From NCBI GenBank assembly GCA_023416875.1, contig JAEZGT010000342.1, positions 1-14,814 on the forward strand: DNA of 14,814 nt, written 5' to 3'. A program made the position numbers and the translations under genes. Positions 6,022 through 14,112 of the stretch are shown here, piece by piece. Every line of letters starts with the position of its first letter. The stretch's first letter is position 1. Source of the stretch: Pseudomonadota bacterium. GTDB lineage: Bacteria > Pseudomonadota > Gammaproteobacteria > Pseudomonadales > Cellvibrionaceae. The notes below the pieces were generated by a model, which did no database searches, was not told where the DNA came from, and saw only the letters and a program-made list of their open reading frames with translations.

Positions 6022-7911
6022 TCAGATCCACAATTTAGAAACTTGCCGATTGCCGTATATAAGGTTGATGACGGCCCGTGTTCCGACAATGGCGGTGAAA
6101 ACGGAAGTCAAAATACCGAGAGACAAGGTTACTGCGAAGCCTTTTACTGGCCCTGTGCCGATCACAAACAAGATAAACGCCACGATCAAGGTCGTGATGT
6201 TGGCATCCATAATGGTGGTGAAGGCCCGATCAAAGCCGGCATGAATCGCACTCTGCGTAGGCAAGCCCGCCTTAAGCTCTTCCTTGATACGGGAGAAAAT
6301 CAGCACGTTGGCATCCACCGCCATGCCCATGGTCAACACGATTCCCGCAATACCGGGCATGGTCAGTGTCGCGCCGAGTATCGACATAAGTGCAGTGAGC
6401 AGAATGATGTTCATGCCCAATGCAATGTTCGCGGCAAGACCGAATACCTTGTAATAAGCCAGCATGAACAGAACCAGCATTAACAATCCGAGCTTCACCG
6501 ACTCGACACCCATCGCAATATTCTCCGCACCGAGCGAAGGCCCGATGGTACGTTCTTCCACAAAGACCATGGGAGCCGCCAGAGAACCCGCGCGTAACAA
6601 CAAGGCGACATCATTGGCTTCTTTGGGGCTATCGAGACCGGTGATCTGGAAGCGCACACCCAGAGCACTGCGGATGGTCGCCAGGTTGATGATTTTTTTG
6701 TCGGCTTTGGAGATTTCTTTCTCCACTACTTGCCCGTTTTCCACTACCCGCTGTTTCTCGGTGTAGTAATCGATAAACAGCACGCCCATATTGCGGCCGA
6801 CCTCGTTGCGGGTGGCGTGGTGCATCAATGTGCCGCCTTCGCCGTCCAAGGTGATGTCGATTTTCGGGCTGTTGGACTGGTCATCAAAACCGGAGACAGC
6901 GTTGACGACTCTCTCCCCAGTGATAATCCGGCGGCGCTCGAGAAATTTTGGCCCGCGCAATTGACGTTCTTCTTCCGTATAGAATTCAAAACGCTCTTTC
7001 TGAGTCAGTGGTGCGTCAGGCGCCGCTTCGAGGCGGAATTCAAGGTTGGCAGTTTTGCCGAGAATTTTTTTTGCCCCTGCCGCATCCAGTACACCCGGCA
7101 GCTCAACCACGATTCGATTTCGCCCCTGGCGCTGCACCAACGGCTCGCTCACACCCAGCTCATTGACACGATTGCGAATGGTGGTGAGGTTCTGCGATAC
7201 CGCGTGGTCTTCGATTTCCTGAATGACCCGGTCTTCCAGTGTGCCTCGCACCCAATAAGACCCGCCATCACTGCCGCGCTGGCGTGACAGGTCCGGCAGA
7301 CTCTCCTGCATGATGCTGATCAATGCTTTCTGGGTGTCTTCGTTGGGAGTGGTGAGCGTCAGGGTGCGGCCTTTCAATTGCACATCAACGTTGAACAAGC
7401 GCTTATCGCGAATGCCCTTTTTGATGGTTTCCTGCATATCTTCCATGCGATCCGCCACCGCTTTTGGAGTATCGACCTCCAGGAGGAAGTGCACACCGCC
7501 AGCGAGATCGAGGCCGAGATTCATCGGCGATGCACCCAAAGAGGACAGCCAATCCGGTGTGGTGGAGGCGCGATTGAGCGCGACAACATAGCGCTTGTCT
7601 TCGCCTTGATAGGGCGCGCCATCCAGCAAGGTCTGCACCGCCTTTTGCGCCGCCAACTGTTGGCCGGCGTCGCGCAAGCGAATCATGGCAAAACCTTCCG
7701 GTGTGATCTCAGCCCCAAAATAGTCGATGCCGGCTTGCTGCAGGGTGTTGCCGACTGCTTGCAACAACTCGTCATTGAGTTCCGCAGCGCGGGAGTTGCT
7801 GGTGATCTGAATGGCCGGATCAGGGCTGTAAATATTGGGAAGGGCGTAGATGAAGCCAAAACCGATTACCAGAATCAGCAAGACATACTTCCACAAAGGA
7901 AAACGATTCAT
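6022..7911 (-). CDS. secD: SecD, Sec translocon accessory membrane protein
   Basis: This is a 629-residue protein from the ATG at 7911. It has one N-terminal membrane segment (about 8-25), GLDLAGGVHF at 133-142, a large periplasmic domain (to about 465) and five C-terminal membrane segments. The latter include GMAVDANVLIFSRIKEEL with D533, the proton-relay region. N-terminus MNRFPLWKYVLLILVIGFG aligns well with E. coli SecD. A TTG at 7923 could add four residues but lacks a ribosome binding site; GGAC sits seven bases before the ATG. secF follows after 16 bases. Upstream, the usual yajC gene is missing: only 128 bases separate it from tgt, and these hold promoter-like elements instead. Confidence 0.95.
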   Translation of the reverse strand: MNRFPLWKYVLLILVIGFGFIYALPNIYSPDPAIQITSNSRAAELNDELLQAVGNTLQQAGIDYFGAEITPEGFAMIRLRDAGQQLAAQKAVQTLLDGAPYQGEDKRYVVALNRASTTPDWLSSLGASPMNLGLDLAGGVHFLLEVDTPKAVADRMEDMQETIKKGIRDKRLFNVDVQLKGRTLTLTTPNEDTQKALISIMQESLPDLSRQRGSDGGSYWVRGTLEDRVIQEIEDHAVSQNLTTIRNRVNELGVSEPLVQRQGRNRIVVELPGVLDAAGAKKILGKTANLEFRLEAAPDAPLTQKERFEFYTEEERQLRGPKFLERRRIITGERVVNAVSGFDDQSNSPKIDITLDGEGGTLMHHATRNEVGRNMGVLFIDYYTEKQRVVENGQVVEKEISKADKKIINLATIRSALGVRFQITGLDSPKEANDVALLLRAGSLAAPMVFVEERTIGPSLGAENIAMGVESVKLGLLMLVLFMLAYYKVFGLAANIALGMNIILLTALMSILGATLTMPGIAGIVLTMGMAVDANVLIFSRIKEELKAGLPTQSAIHAGFDRAFTTIMDANITTLIVAFILFVIGTGPVKGFAVTLSLGILTSVFTAIVGTRAVINLIYGNRQVSKLWI

Positions 7912-7987
7912 GAGTGAGTCCAACTTTGTTTTATAAGAAATTCTCGGCTCGTTGTGCCGGTCTGACCTGCACTGTCACCCGCTTCTG

Positions 7988-8011
7988 ATTATAAATGCGG
8001 CGCGCATTATA
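7988..8011 (-). promoter_or_regulatory. Twin TATAAT elements upstream of secDF
   Basis: Two perfect TATAAT hexamers lie on the minus strand, at 8011-8006 and 7993-7988, 77-100 bases before secD. Between them AATGCG and CGCATT form a short inverted repeat. I see no clear -35 for either and no TGn extension, so which one is used cannot be told. They suggest secDF has its own promoter separate from queA-tgt. Confidence 0.45.
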
Positions 8012-8039
8012 ACCGGCCAAGGTGAGGTTGAGTCCCTAT

Positions 8040-9188
8040 CTATTCAACCTGGGTCGCTTTATCGCCCTGAATGGAAGGCGGCGCCAAGTTTTGTCGCGCG
8101 TAAAACTCCTCCCTGTAAGCACTCAACCGGCGCAGCTCAATCGCCTGACGCAACTCGCGCATCACCGTTTGGTAATGGTGCAGGTTGTGAATGGTATTGA
8201 GCTGTGCCCCCAGCATCTCTCCACATTTATCCAGGTGATGCAGATAGGCCCGACTGAAATTGCGGCAGGTATAGCAGTCGCAACTTGAATCCAGTGGACC
8301 GGTATCATGCCTATGCACCGCGTTGCGGATTTTCACCACTCCGCCGCGGGTGAACAGATGGCCATTGCGAGCATTGCGGGTGGGCATCACACAATCGAAC
8401 ATATCGATCCCGCGAAACACCGCCTCTACTATATCTTCGGGCTTGCCCACCCCCATCAGGTAGCGCGGTTTGTCCACTGGCATTTCCGGGGCCAAATGGT
8501 TCAGCACGCGCAACATATCGGCCTTAGGCTCACCCACGCTCAATCCGCCGATGGCGTAACCGTCAAAGCCGATTTCCCGCAAACCAGCAAGAGAAATGGA
8601 TCGCAGATCTTCGTACATGCCGCCCTGGACTATGCCAAACAGCGCCGAAGGATTATCGCCATGAGCAGTTTTACTGCGCTCCGCCCAACGCAATGACAGC
8701 TGCATGGAATCCCGCGCCTGTTCCCTGGTCGCGGGATAAGGTGTGCACTCGTCAAAGATCATCACCACGTCCGAACCCAGTTCGCGCTGGACCTGAATGG
8801 CGACTTCCGGACTTAAAAAGACCTTACTGCCGTCGATGGGGGAACGGAAGGTCACGCCCTCTTCCGTGATTTTGCGCATCTCCCCCAGGCTAAATACCTG
8901 GAAGCCGCCGGAGTCGGTCAATATCGGCCCGTGCCAACGCATAAAATCGTGCAAGTCGCCGTGAGCACGGATAACCGCAGTGCCGGGGCGAAGATAAAGA
9001 TGGAAGGTGTTGCCCAGAACGATCTGTGCTCCTGTGGCTTCAATATCGCGCGGCAAAATTCCCTTCACCGTCCCGTAAGTGCCGACCGGCATAAACGTGG
9101 GCGTTTCCACCACGCCGCGAGGAAAATACAGACGGCCGCGACGGGCAAGCCCGTCGGTTCCATCTAATTCAAACTGCATAAAAGACAT
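8040..9188 (-). CDS. tgt: Tgt, tRNA-guanine transglycosylase
   Basis: This 382-residue enzyme exchanges G34 of tRNAs with GUN anticodons for preQ1, the first tRNA-level step of queuosine synthesis. Visible family motifs are VETPTFMPVGTYGTVKG (27-43), TDSGGFQVFSLG (91-102, D92), FGIVQGG, GYAIGGLSVGEPK, and MFDCVMPTRNARNG with nucleophile D265. The zinc site is C303, C305, C308 and H334. The start is either the ATG at 9188 (used here) or the one at 9179, which gives MQFELDGTDGLARRG and aligns best with E. coli Tgt; neither has a strong ribosome binding site. A still longer frame to 9242 overlaps queA and is unlikely. It follows queA by 25 bases and is likely co-transcribed with it. The C-terminus is a few residues longer than in E. 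coli. Confidence 0.95.
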   Translation of the reverse strand: MSFMQFELDGTDGLARRGRLYFPRGVVETPTFMPVGTYGTVKGILPRDIEATGAQIVLGNTFHLYLRPGTAVIRAHGDLHDFMRWHGPILTDSGGFQVFSLGEMRKITEEGVTFRSPIDGSKVFLSPEVAIQVQRELGSDVVMIFDECTPYPATREQARDSMQLSLRWAERSKTAHGDNPSALFGIVQGGMYEDLRSISLAGLREIGFDGYAIGGLSVGEPKADMLRVLNHLAPEMPVDKPRYLMGVGKPEDIVEAVFRGIDMFDCVMPTRNARNGHLFTRGGVVKIRNAVHRHDTGPLDSSCDCYTCRNFSRAYLHHLDKCGEMLGAQLNTIHNLHHYQTVMRELRQAIELRRLSAYREEFYARQNLAPPSIQGDKATQVE

Positions 9189-9213
9189 AAGTGATTCGTC
9201 AAACAGGCCCCGC

Positions 9214-10268
9214 TTACAGCTGCGCAAATTCCGCAGCGGCACCGGGATTGGGTGTTATAAACATGGCGTCGCCGTAACTGAAAAAGCGGTAGCGCTGGGC
9301 CACCGCGTGGCGATAGGCTTTCATGGTGTGGCTATAGCCGGCGAAGGCGCTCACCAACATCAGCAAGGTCGACTCCGGCAGATGGAAATTGGTTACCAGC
9401 GCGTCCACGAACCTAAATTGATAGCTGGGATAAATAAAAATATTGGTCTCGCCTTCATAGGGGCGAATACGACCGTCGCGAGCGGCGGTCTCCAGACAGC
9501 GCACACTGGTGGTTCCCACGGCGATCACTCTGCCGCCGCGCGCCTTGGTCGCCTCCACTTGCGCGCATACCTCGGCATTCAACACCATCACTTCGCTGTG
9601 CATGCGATGGCTGCGCACGTCGTCCACCCGCACAGGCTGAAAGGTGCCCGCGCCGACATGCAAGGTGACAAATGCGGTTTCCACTCCCTGCGCAACCAAT
9701 TGCTCCAGCAAGCCACCGTCAAAATGCAGCCCCGCAGTCGGCGCTGCCACTGCACCAGGATTACGTCCAAAGACCGTTGATAGCGCTCGCGATCAAGCAC
9801 CTCATCAGGACGATTTATATAGGGCGGCAGCGGTATATGCCCGACGGCTTCCAGCACTGCCATCGCCGAACTGCCCGCCGGAAATTTCAGCTCAAACAGC
9901 TCATCCCGCCGTCCCACGACCTCAATTTCCGTCCCGTTTTCCAACAACAGTACGCCACCCGGCTTGGGTGCTTTGCTGGCGCGAACATGCGCCAGCACCA
10001 GATCGCTCGCCAGCACCCGCTCGACCAGAATCTCAACTTTGCCGCCGGTGGGCTTCTGCGCGAACACCCGCGCCGGAATAACGCGAGTGTCGTTAAACAC
10101 CATCAAATCACCCGGCCGGACAAGGGAGAGAATGTCCGCAAATTGGCGATCTTCAAGGTTGCCAGTGGCGCCATCCAGACACAGCAAACGGCTCGACCGC
10201 CGCTCCTGCGCAGGAGCCTTGGCGATCAAGTCTTCGGGTAAGTCGTAATAAAAATCCTGGCGACGCAT
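9214..10268 (-). pseudogene. queA: QueA, SAM:tRNA ribosyltransferase-isomerase, broken by a -1 base frameshift
   Basis: QueA transfers and isomerises the ribosyl group of SAM to preQ1-tRNA, giving epoxyqueuosine. From the ATG at 10268 (MRRQDFYYDLPEDLIAKAP) the first 164 codons are normal, with FNDTRVIPARVF, ASKAPKPGG and GHIPLPPYINRPDE. After RERYQ (codon CAA at 9779-9777) the frame is lost. The expected TVFGRNPGAVAAPTAGLHFD continues in another frame to the stop at 9214, including TLHVGAGTFQPVR, IAVGTTSVRCLE and NFHLPESTLLMLVSAF. One extra A at 9777-9778 (TAT CAA ACG GTC instead of TAT CAA CGG TC) would restore a 351-residue protein of normal length. As written, translation would give 226 residues. 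The rest is well conserved, so this is a recent mutation or a sequence error. No slippery heptamer is seen. It lies just upstream of tgt. Confidence 0.93.
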
Positions 10269-10417
10269 TTCTTGGGGTGCAAAAAAATAAAGGCGCAAGG
10301 GTATAGGAAAACGCCGCTCAATGCATCGACTGAGGCCAAATGCTGATAGAGCGGAGCTCTAGGCGAGAAACTACGGGATGTATCGCCGGCAGATGGCAGG
10401 GAAATTTGATTCGAAAA
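10269..10417 (-). other. queA leader region, no gene seen
   Basis: These 149 bases between the distal terminator and queA hold no convincing coding sequence. I find no promoter with both hexamers near consensus and no preQ1 riboswitch-like sequence. A perfect six-pair hairpin, TAGAGC-TCC-GCTCTA, lies at 10347-10361. The queA ATG is preceded only by a weak CAAGAA. The queA-tgt promoter is therefore undetermined. Confidence 0.5.
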
Positions 10418-10456
10418 TAAAAAAGGCGTCCTGCTTGCACAAGACGACCCTTTTAA
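10418..10456 (-). terminator. Terminator after the tRNA remnant
   Basis: On the minus strand AAAAGG pairs with CCTTTT, then CGTC with GACG, with a two-base bulge and a short CTTG/CAAG top. A T-rich tail TTTTTTATTTTC follows. It sits eight bases after the CCA-like end of the tRNA fragment, the same place as the terminator after the intact tRNA, and starts with a similar TTTTTTAAAAG sequence. Confidence 0.55.
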
Positions 10457-10461
10457 AAAAG

Positions 10462-10510
10462 TGGCAGCGGGACTGGATTTGAACGGGGCGGCCATCCGTC
10501 AACGACCTTC
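10462..10510 (-). pseudogene. Decayed 3' part of a second initiator tRNA
   Basis: On the minus strand GAAGGTCGTTG and then GTTCAAATCCAG match the intact tRNA-fMet exactly. They are separated by a 15-base insertion, and CCCGCT-GCCA follows at the acceptor end with two substitutions. The 5' half (acceptor, D arm, anticodon) is absent and the T stem no longer pairs, so it cannot be a working tRNA. It lies 66 bases downstream of the intact gene in the same orientation. Most likely it is the wreck of a tandem copy; a scar from integration at the tRNA 3' end is an alternative. Confidence 0.7.
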
Positions 10511-10531
10511 AAAAAAGCCGTTGGTTCTGTC

Positions 10532-10568
10532 AAAAAAAAAGACCATCTTGAATACAAGATAGTCTTTT
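10532..10568 (-). terminator. tRNA-fMet intrinsic terminator
   Basis: On the minus strand AAAAGACTATCTTG pairs with CAAGATGGTCTTTT (14 pairs including one wobble) around a TATT loop. The run of nine T overlaps the 3' arm's end and runs on to 10532. It begins nine bases after the tRNA CCA. Confidence 0.92.
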
Positions 10569-10576
10569 AGAAAAAG

Positions 10577-10653
<77 letters not shown>

Positions 10654-10691
10654 CCTGATCAGAAAGCCTGTCGACTTAGCTGAGGCCGCGA

Positions 10692-10720
10692 ATTATAGGG
10701 AGCACATCCCACAGCGTCAA
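10692..10720 (-). promoter_or_regulatory. tRNA-fMet promoter
   Basis: TTGACG (10720-10715), a 17-base spacer and TATAAT (10697-10692) form a near-perfect sigma70 promoter. It is followed by a GC-rich discriminator (TCGCGGCC) typical of stringently controlled stable RNA promoters. The expected start is near 10685, giving a leader of about 32 bases. Confidence 0.9.
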
Positions 10721-10748
10721 CCGTTATTTACCGACAAAAATAAAAACT

Positions 10749-11708
10749 TTAAATATGGTTGCGCAAACCCAGCTCAAACGGGTACGGATTTAAATAGATT
10801 TGCTGTCGTATATAAGCACTGCCGTAATTTTCCAGATAGTGCTGCAGCAATTTCATCGGCACCGCCAGCGGTACATGGCCTACGCGATATTCCTCTATCG
10901 CCTGAACCAAGTCCTGACGAATACCTCCCGGTACGGTTTTGCGCAAATAACCCACCATATGAGCCAGCACATTCACATGCCCCTTGCGAGTGGGTGGCTT
11001 TTGCGTAGCACGCATGATCGTGTCGATGTAGTTCACCAGCAGTTGCGGCAGGTCATCACCGCCAGCTTTTGCGACCATCGCGCCAGTGTCGCGATACAGC
11101 TTCTGTCCATACGCCATAAAAAAATATTTATGGCGTGAATGAAAATCAACCAAATTACGCGCACTAGGATTATTTGCGACTTCCCGGCGCCAGCGCTCAT
11201 ATAAAAATACCCGCGCAATAAAATTTTCGCGCAAGACCGGATCATTTAGCCTTCCCGCCTCTTCCACTGGCAATAAAGGAAAACGCGTGCGCAGTCTTCC
11301 CGCATAAAGCCCCGCACCCTTGCCTATCGGTGCGCCTTTATCGTTATAAACCTTGGTGCTGTACAGGCCGCAACTGGGAGAATCGTGCATCAAGATATAG
11401 CCGCACAAAGCCTCAATCTCTGCGCTGGCTTTATCGGCATAATCCAAAAGGCGTTCGGTAACGTCAAATGCTGAATCTTGCGTACCGAGCGCTCGCGCAT
11501 GAGCCAGCTCACCTACGAGGCGAATGGTTTGCCGCGGCACGCCCATGCCGATAGCGACCTCAGGGCAAAACGGTTTGAAAGAAAAATATTTCGCCAAGAC
11601 ATCCGTGCAGTAGTGGTTATGTTTATGTCCGCCGTTGTAGCGCACTTGCTCGCCGAGCAGGCAAGAGGAAATCCCCACGGCAATCTTTTCTGCTTGCGTC
11701 CACTCCAC
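10749..11708 (-). CDS. DUF523-DUF1722 protein (TudS-like desulfurase domain plus YbgA-like domain)
   Basis: The 319-residue protein joins two domains. The N-terminal DUF523 part (about 8-155) has SSCLLGEQVRYNGGHK, PFCPEVAIGMGVPR and MHDSPSCGLYSTKVY. Its cysteines C16, C48 and C113 fit the three [4Fe-4S] ligands of the 2-thiouracil desulfurase TudS family, as I recall it. The C-terminal DUF1722 part (about 187-305) starts FHSRHKYFFMAYGQ and resembles E. coli YbgA. This fusion is common in Pseudomonas-type bacteria, often beside photolyase, but no photolyase is seen here. The true substrate is unknown; removing sulfur from thiolated bases is a possibility, not a conclusion. The start is GTG at 11708 with GAGGTG seven bases upstream. 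The gene lies between the phosphomannomutase terminator and tRNA-fMet; no clear promoter was found. Confidence 0.88.
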   Translation of the reverse strand: MEWTQAEKIAVGISSCLLGEQVRYNGGHKHNHYCTDVLAKYFSFKPFCPEVAIGMGVPRQTIRLVGELAHARALGTQDSAFDVTERLLDYADKASAEIEALCGYILMHDSPSCGLYSTKVYNDKGAPIGKGAGLYAGRLRTRFPLLPVEEAGRLNDPVLRENFIARVFLYERWRREVANNPSARNLVDFHSRHKYFFMAYGQKLYRDTGAMVAKAGGDDLPQLLVNYIDTIMRATQKPPTRKGHVNVLAHMVGYLRKTVPGGIRQDLVQAIEEYRVGHVPLAVPMKLLQHYLENYGSAYIRQQIYLNPYPFELGLRNHI

Positions 11709-11757
11709 CCTATTTCACCTCATTTGCCAGATGACATTTTCCATCCACGGTGTAAGC

Positions 11758-11789
11758 CCAAACAAAAAAGCCGACATTATGTCGGCTTT
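11758..11789 (-). terminator. Terminator of the galU-phosphomannomutase operon
   Basis: On the minus strand AAAGCCGACA and TGTCGGCTTT form a perfect ten-pair stem with a TAA loop, followed by TTTTTTGTTTG. It lies 24 bases after the phosphomannomutase stop and before the DUF523-DUF1722 gene. Confidence 0.92.
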
Positions 11790-11813
11790 GTCGCGGGAAT
11801 GGATGCTCGCACC

Positions 11814-13154
11814 TTACATCATTGCCAGTAACTCTTCCGTCTTCTGTTGCATCAGAAGTGCGTCGCCACGCGATTCTACATTCAGACGAAATACCGGTTC
11901 TGTGCTGGAGCTGCGCACATTAAACCGCCAGTCGGCAAACGCCACAGACAAACCGTCAGTCTTGTCGACCTCAAGAGCATCAGGCGCGTATTTCTCCTCG
12001 ATTTTACGCAGTAGTGCGACCGGATCCGCCACCTTGCGATTAATTTCGCCACTACAGGGAAATTTGGTGATGCGCTCGTTCACCATTTGCGACAAGGTCT
12101 GCCCGCGGCGACTCATCAACTCAATGACCAACAACCAAGGAATGGTGCCATTGTCGCAGTAGGCGAAATCCCGGAAATAATGGTGCGCGCTCATTTCTCC
12201 GCCGTACACCGCATCTTCTTTGCGCATACGCTCTTTAATGAACGCGTGACCGGTTTTGCTTTGCACTGGCCGACCGCCGCCAGCAGTAACCAGATCAACT
12301 GTGTTCCAGACCAGGCGCGGATCATGCACTATGTTCGCGGCGGGATAGCGCGCCAAAAATGCGTCCGCCAAAAGGCCAACCACATAATAACCATCGACGA
12401 AGGTGCCTTTTTCATCAAAGAAAAAGCAACGGTCAAAATCCCCATCCCAGGCTATGCCCAAGTCGGCGCCCGCTTCGATTACCGCACGGGAAGTGACGCC
12501 TTGGTTTTCCACGAGAATTGGATTGGGAATGCCATTGGGGAAATTCCCATCGGGCTGAAAATGCACCTTAACGAATTGCAACGGCAGAAAAGCCTCAAGC
12601 GCTTCCACCACCGCACCGGCACCGCCATTGCCCGGATTGACCACCACTTTTAAAGGTTTGAACTGTTTTACATCCACATAGGACAGCAAATGTTTCACAT
12701 ATTCCGGACGCATATCCCGGCGCTGTACAGAACCCGTAGCCAGCGGCGTTTTGAATATTCCGGATTCGGCGATTTCACGAATGTCCAACAGGCCGCTGTC
12801 ATTGGAAATTGGCCGCGACCCGCGCTGAACCAATTTCATGCCGTTGTAATCCATGGGATTGTGACTTGCCGTTACGCAGATACCCCCGTCGACGCCGAGC
12901 TCGAAGGTCGCAAAATAAACCTCCTCCGTACCGCACTGACCGATGTGAGTCACGTCGGCCCCTGCCTCAGTAAGGCCGCGAACCAGCGCATCGCAAAGCG
13001 ACGCACTGGTCAGTCGTATGTCGTGCCCCACCACCACACTTTTGGCCGAAAGAAAATCGACAAAGGCCCTACCCACGCGGTAGGCAACTTCTTCGTTGAG
13101 CTCTTCGGGTACGCGCCCGCGCAAGTCATACGCTTTAAAACACTCAATCTTCAT
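11814..13154 (-). CDS. Phosphomannomutase (ManB/CpsG type)
   Basis: This 446-residue alpha-D-phosphohexomutase converts mannose-6-phosphate to mannose-1-phosphate, leading to GDP-mannose. It begins MKIECFKAYDLRGRVPEELNEE, close to E. coli CpsG. The active phosphoserine is S97 in TASHNPMDYNGMKL. The Mg2+ loop is D237-G-D239-F-D241-R, the sugar-binding loop is GGEMSAHHYF (318-327) and the phosphate-binding loop is RSSSTEP (414-420), so all catalytic parts are present. Whether it also accepts glucose phosphates like AlgC is not certain. I chose the ATG at 13154; one codon earlier (13157) is also ATG, but GGACGA is better spaced for the second. It follows galU by 24 bases, suggesting one operon making sugar nucleotides for surface polysaccharide, and ends at a strong terminator. 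Confidence 0.92.
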   Translation of the reverse strand: MKIECFKAYDLRGRVPEELNEEVAYRVGRAFVDFLSAKSVVVGHDIRLTSASLCDALVRGLTEAGADVTHIGQCGTEEVYFATFELGVDGGICVTASHNPMDYNGMKLVQRGSRPISNDSGLLDIREIAESGIFKTPLATGSVQRRDMRPEYVKHLLSYVDVKQFKPLKVVVNPGNGGAGAVVEALEAFLPLQFVKVHFQPDGNFPNGIPNPILVENQGVTSRAVIEAGADLGIAWDGDFDRCFFFDEKGTFVDGYYVVGLLADAFLARYPAANIVHDPRLVWNTVDLVTAGGGRPVQSKTGHAFIKERMRKEDAVYGGEMSAHHYFRDFAYCDNGTIPWLLVIELMSRRGQTLSQMVNERITKFPCSGEINRKVADPVALLRKIEEKYAPDALEVDKTDGLSVAFADWRFNVRSSSTEPVFRLNVESRGDALLMQQKTEELLAMM

Positions 13155-13178
13155 CATTCGTCCATTAACTCAGGCGTA

Positions 13179-14009
13179 TCAGGCTTTGTAGATATTCTCG
13201 TAGACGTAATTGGTGGCTTCGACAAAGCCTTCAACACTTCCGCAGTCGAAGCGGCGGCCTTTGAATTTATAAGCCAACACACAGCCGCTCTTAGCCTGAG
13301 TCAAAAGCGCATCAGTCAATTGGATTTCGCCATTTTTTCCAGGCTGGGTAGTTTCCAGAATGTCAAAGATGTCCGGCGTAAGAATGTAACGGCCGATCAC
13401 TGCCAGATTGGAAGGAGCATCTTTCGCGTCCGGTTTTTCCACCATATTGGATACCTGCACCAGATCGGCTTTGATCTGACTGCCGGCAATCACACCGAAT
13501 TTGGAAATCTGATCTTCCGGTACTTCTTGAATAGCCACGATACTGCAACGGAACTGACGATAAAGATTGACCATTTGCGCCAATACGCCGGGGGTATCGC
13601 CATCGGAAACACAGAGGTCGTCGGAGAGAACCACGCCGAAAGCCTCATCGCCGATCAAACGCTTGCCATTGAGAATGGCATCGCCAAGGCCGCGCATCTC
13701 ACGCTGACGGGTAAACGAAAAAGAACCGCGCGCCATAACCGAACGGATGGAGCTGAGATATTCTTCTTTAGAGGTACCGGCAATCTGATGCTCCAATTCA
13801 TAGCTCACATCGAAGTGATCCGCGATCGCGCGCTTGCCCCGCCCTGTAACAAATCCGATCTCACTCAAACCTGCTTCCAGAGATTCCTCAACGCCGTATT
13901 GCACCAAGGGCTTATTCACGATGGGGAGCATCTCTTTGGGCATGGATTTGGTGGCGGGGAGGAAGCGGGTACCATAACCCGCAACAGGGAACAGGCACTT
14001 CTTAATCAT
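13179..14009 (-). CDS. galU: GalU, UTP-glucose-1-phosphate uridylyltransferase
   Basis: This 276-residue nucleotidyltransferase makes UDP-glucose from UTP and glucose-1-phosphate. The nucleotide-binding loop GYGTRFLPATKSMPKEMLP (11-29) is complete. Other GalU markers are VTGRGKRAIADHFD (55-68), VLSDDL (127-132, metal-binding D130/D131), EKP (191-193), NGEIQLTDAL (226-235) and FKGRRFDCGS (249-258). Length agrees with Pseudomonas GalU (about 279). The ATG at 14009 has AAGGA seven bases upstream; the open frame extending to 14042 starts at a TTG with no support. It is divergent from fabA and shares its upstream region, which has an extended -10 and a 17-base palindrome. The phosphomannomutase gene follows in the same direction. 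Confidence 0.95.
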   Translation of the reverse strand: MIKKCLFPVAGYGTRFLPATKSMPKEMLPIVNKPLVQYGVEESLEAGLSEIGFVTGRGKRAIADHFDVSYELEHQIAGTSKEEYLSSIRSVMARGSFSFTRQREMRGLGDAILNGKRLIGDEAFGVVLSDDLCVSDGDTPGVLAQMVNLYRQFRCSIVAIQEVPEDQISKFGVIAGSQIKADLVQVSNMVEKPDAKDAPSNLAVIGRYILTPDIFDILETTQPGKNGEIQLTDALLTQAKSGCVLAYKFKGRRFDCGSVEGFVEATNYVYENIYKA

Positions 14010-14053
14010 AAACTCATCCTTAGAATGACGAAGGGTAGACAAACAAGGCGCCG

Positions 14054-14062
14054 ACTATACCA
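14054..14062 (-). promoter_or_regulatory. galU extended -10 promoter
   Basis: On the minus strand TGGTATAGT is an extended -10 (TATAGT at 14059-14054). The -35 region is poor (TTGCAT at a 19-base spacing) and is covered by a palindrome, which fits a regulated promoter. The expected start is near 14047, 38 bases before the galU ATG. Confidence 0.5.
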
Positions 14063-14065
14063 TAC

Positions 14066-14082
14066 GCATTTCGGCGAAATGC
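14066..14082. promoter_or_regulatory. Palindrome, possible operator for galU/fabA
   Basis: GCATTTCGGCGAAATGC is a perfect 8+1+8 inverted repeat. Relative to the inferred galU start it spans about -19 to -35; relative to the inferred fabA start it lies about 65-81 bases upstream. This suits a dimeric regulator. I cannot name the protein, and it does not look like a FadR or FabR site that I know. Confidence 0.45.
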
Positions 14083-14112
14083 AACCGAACCCAGTCGCTA
14101 AGCGCTTTTTGC

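Noticed and set aside
9588..9785. C-terminal tail of the first queA frame after residue 164, as a possible new domain
   Set aside because: The same bases in another frame encode the conserved QueA sequence, so the tail is out-of-frame translation.
9771..9785. Programmed ribosomal frameshift site in queA
   Set aside because: No slippery X-XXY-YYZ heptamer or obvious downstream stimulatory structure was found, and a one-base loss explains the data more simply.
10269..10417. preQ1 riboswitch upstream of queA
   Set aside because: I found no preQ1 aptamer-like sequence or pseudoknot pattern; only a short six-pair hairpin is present.
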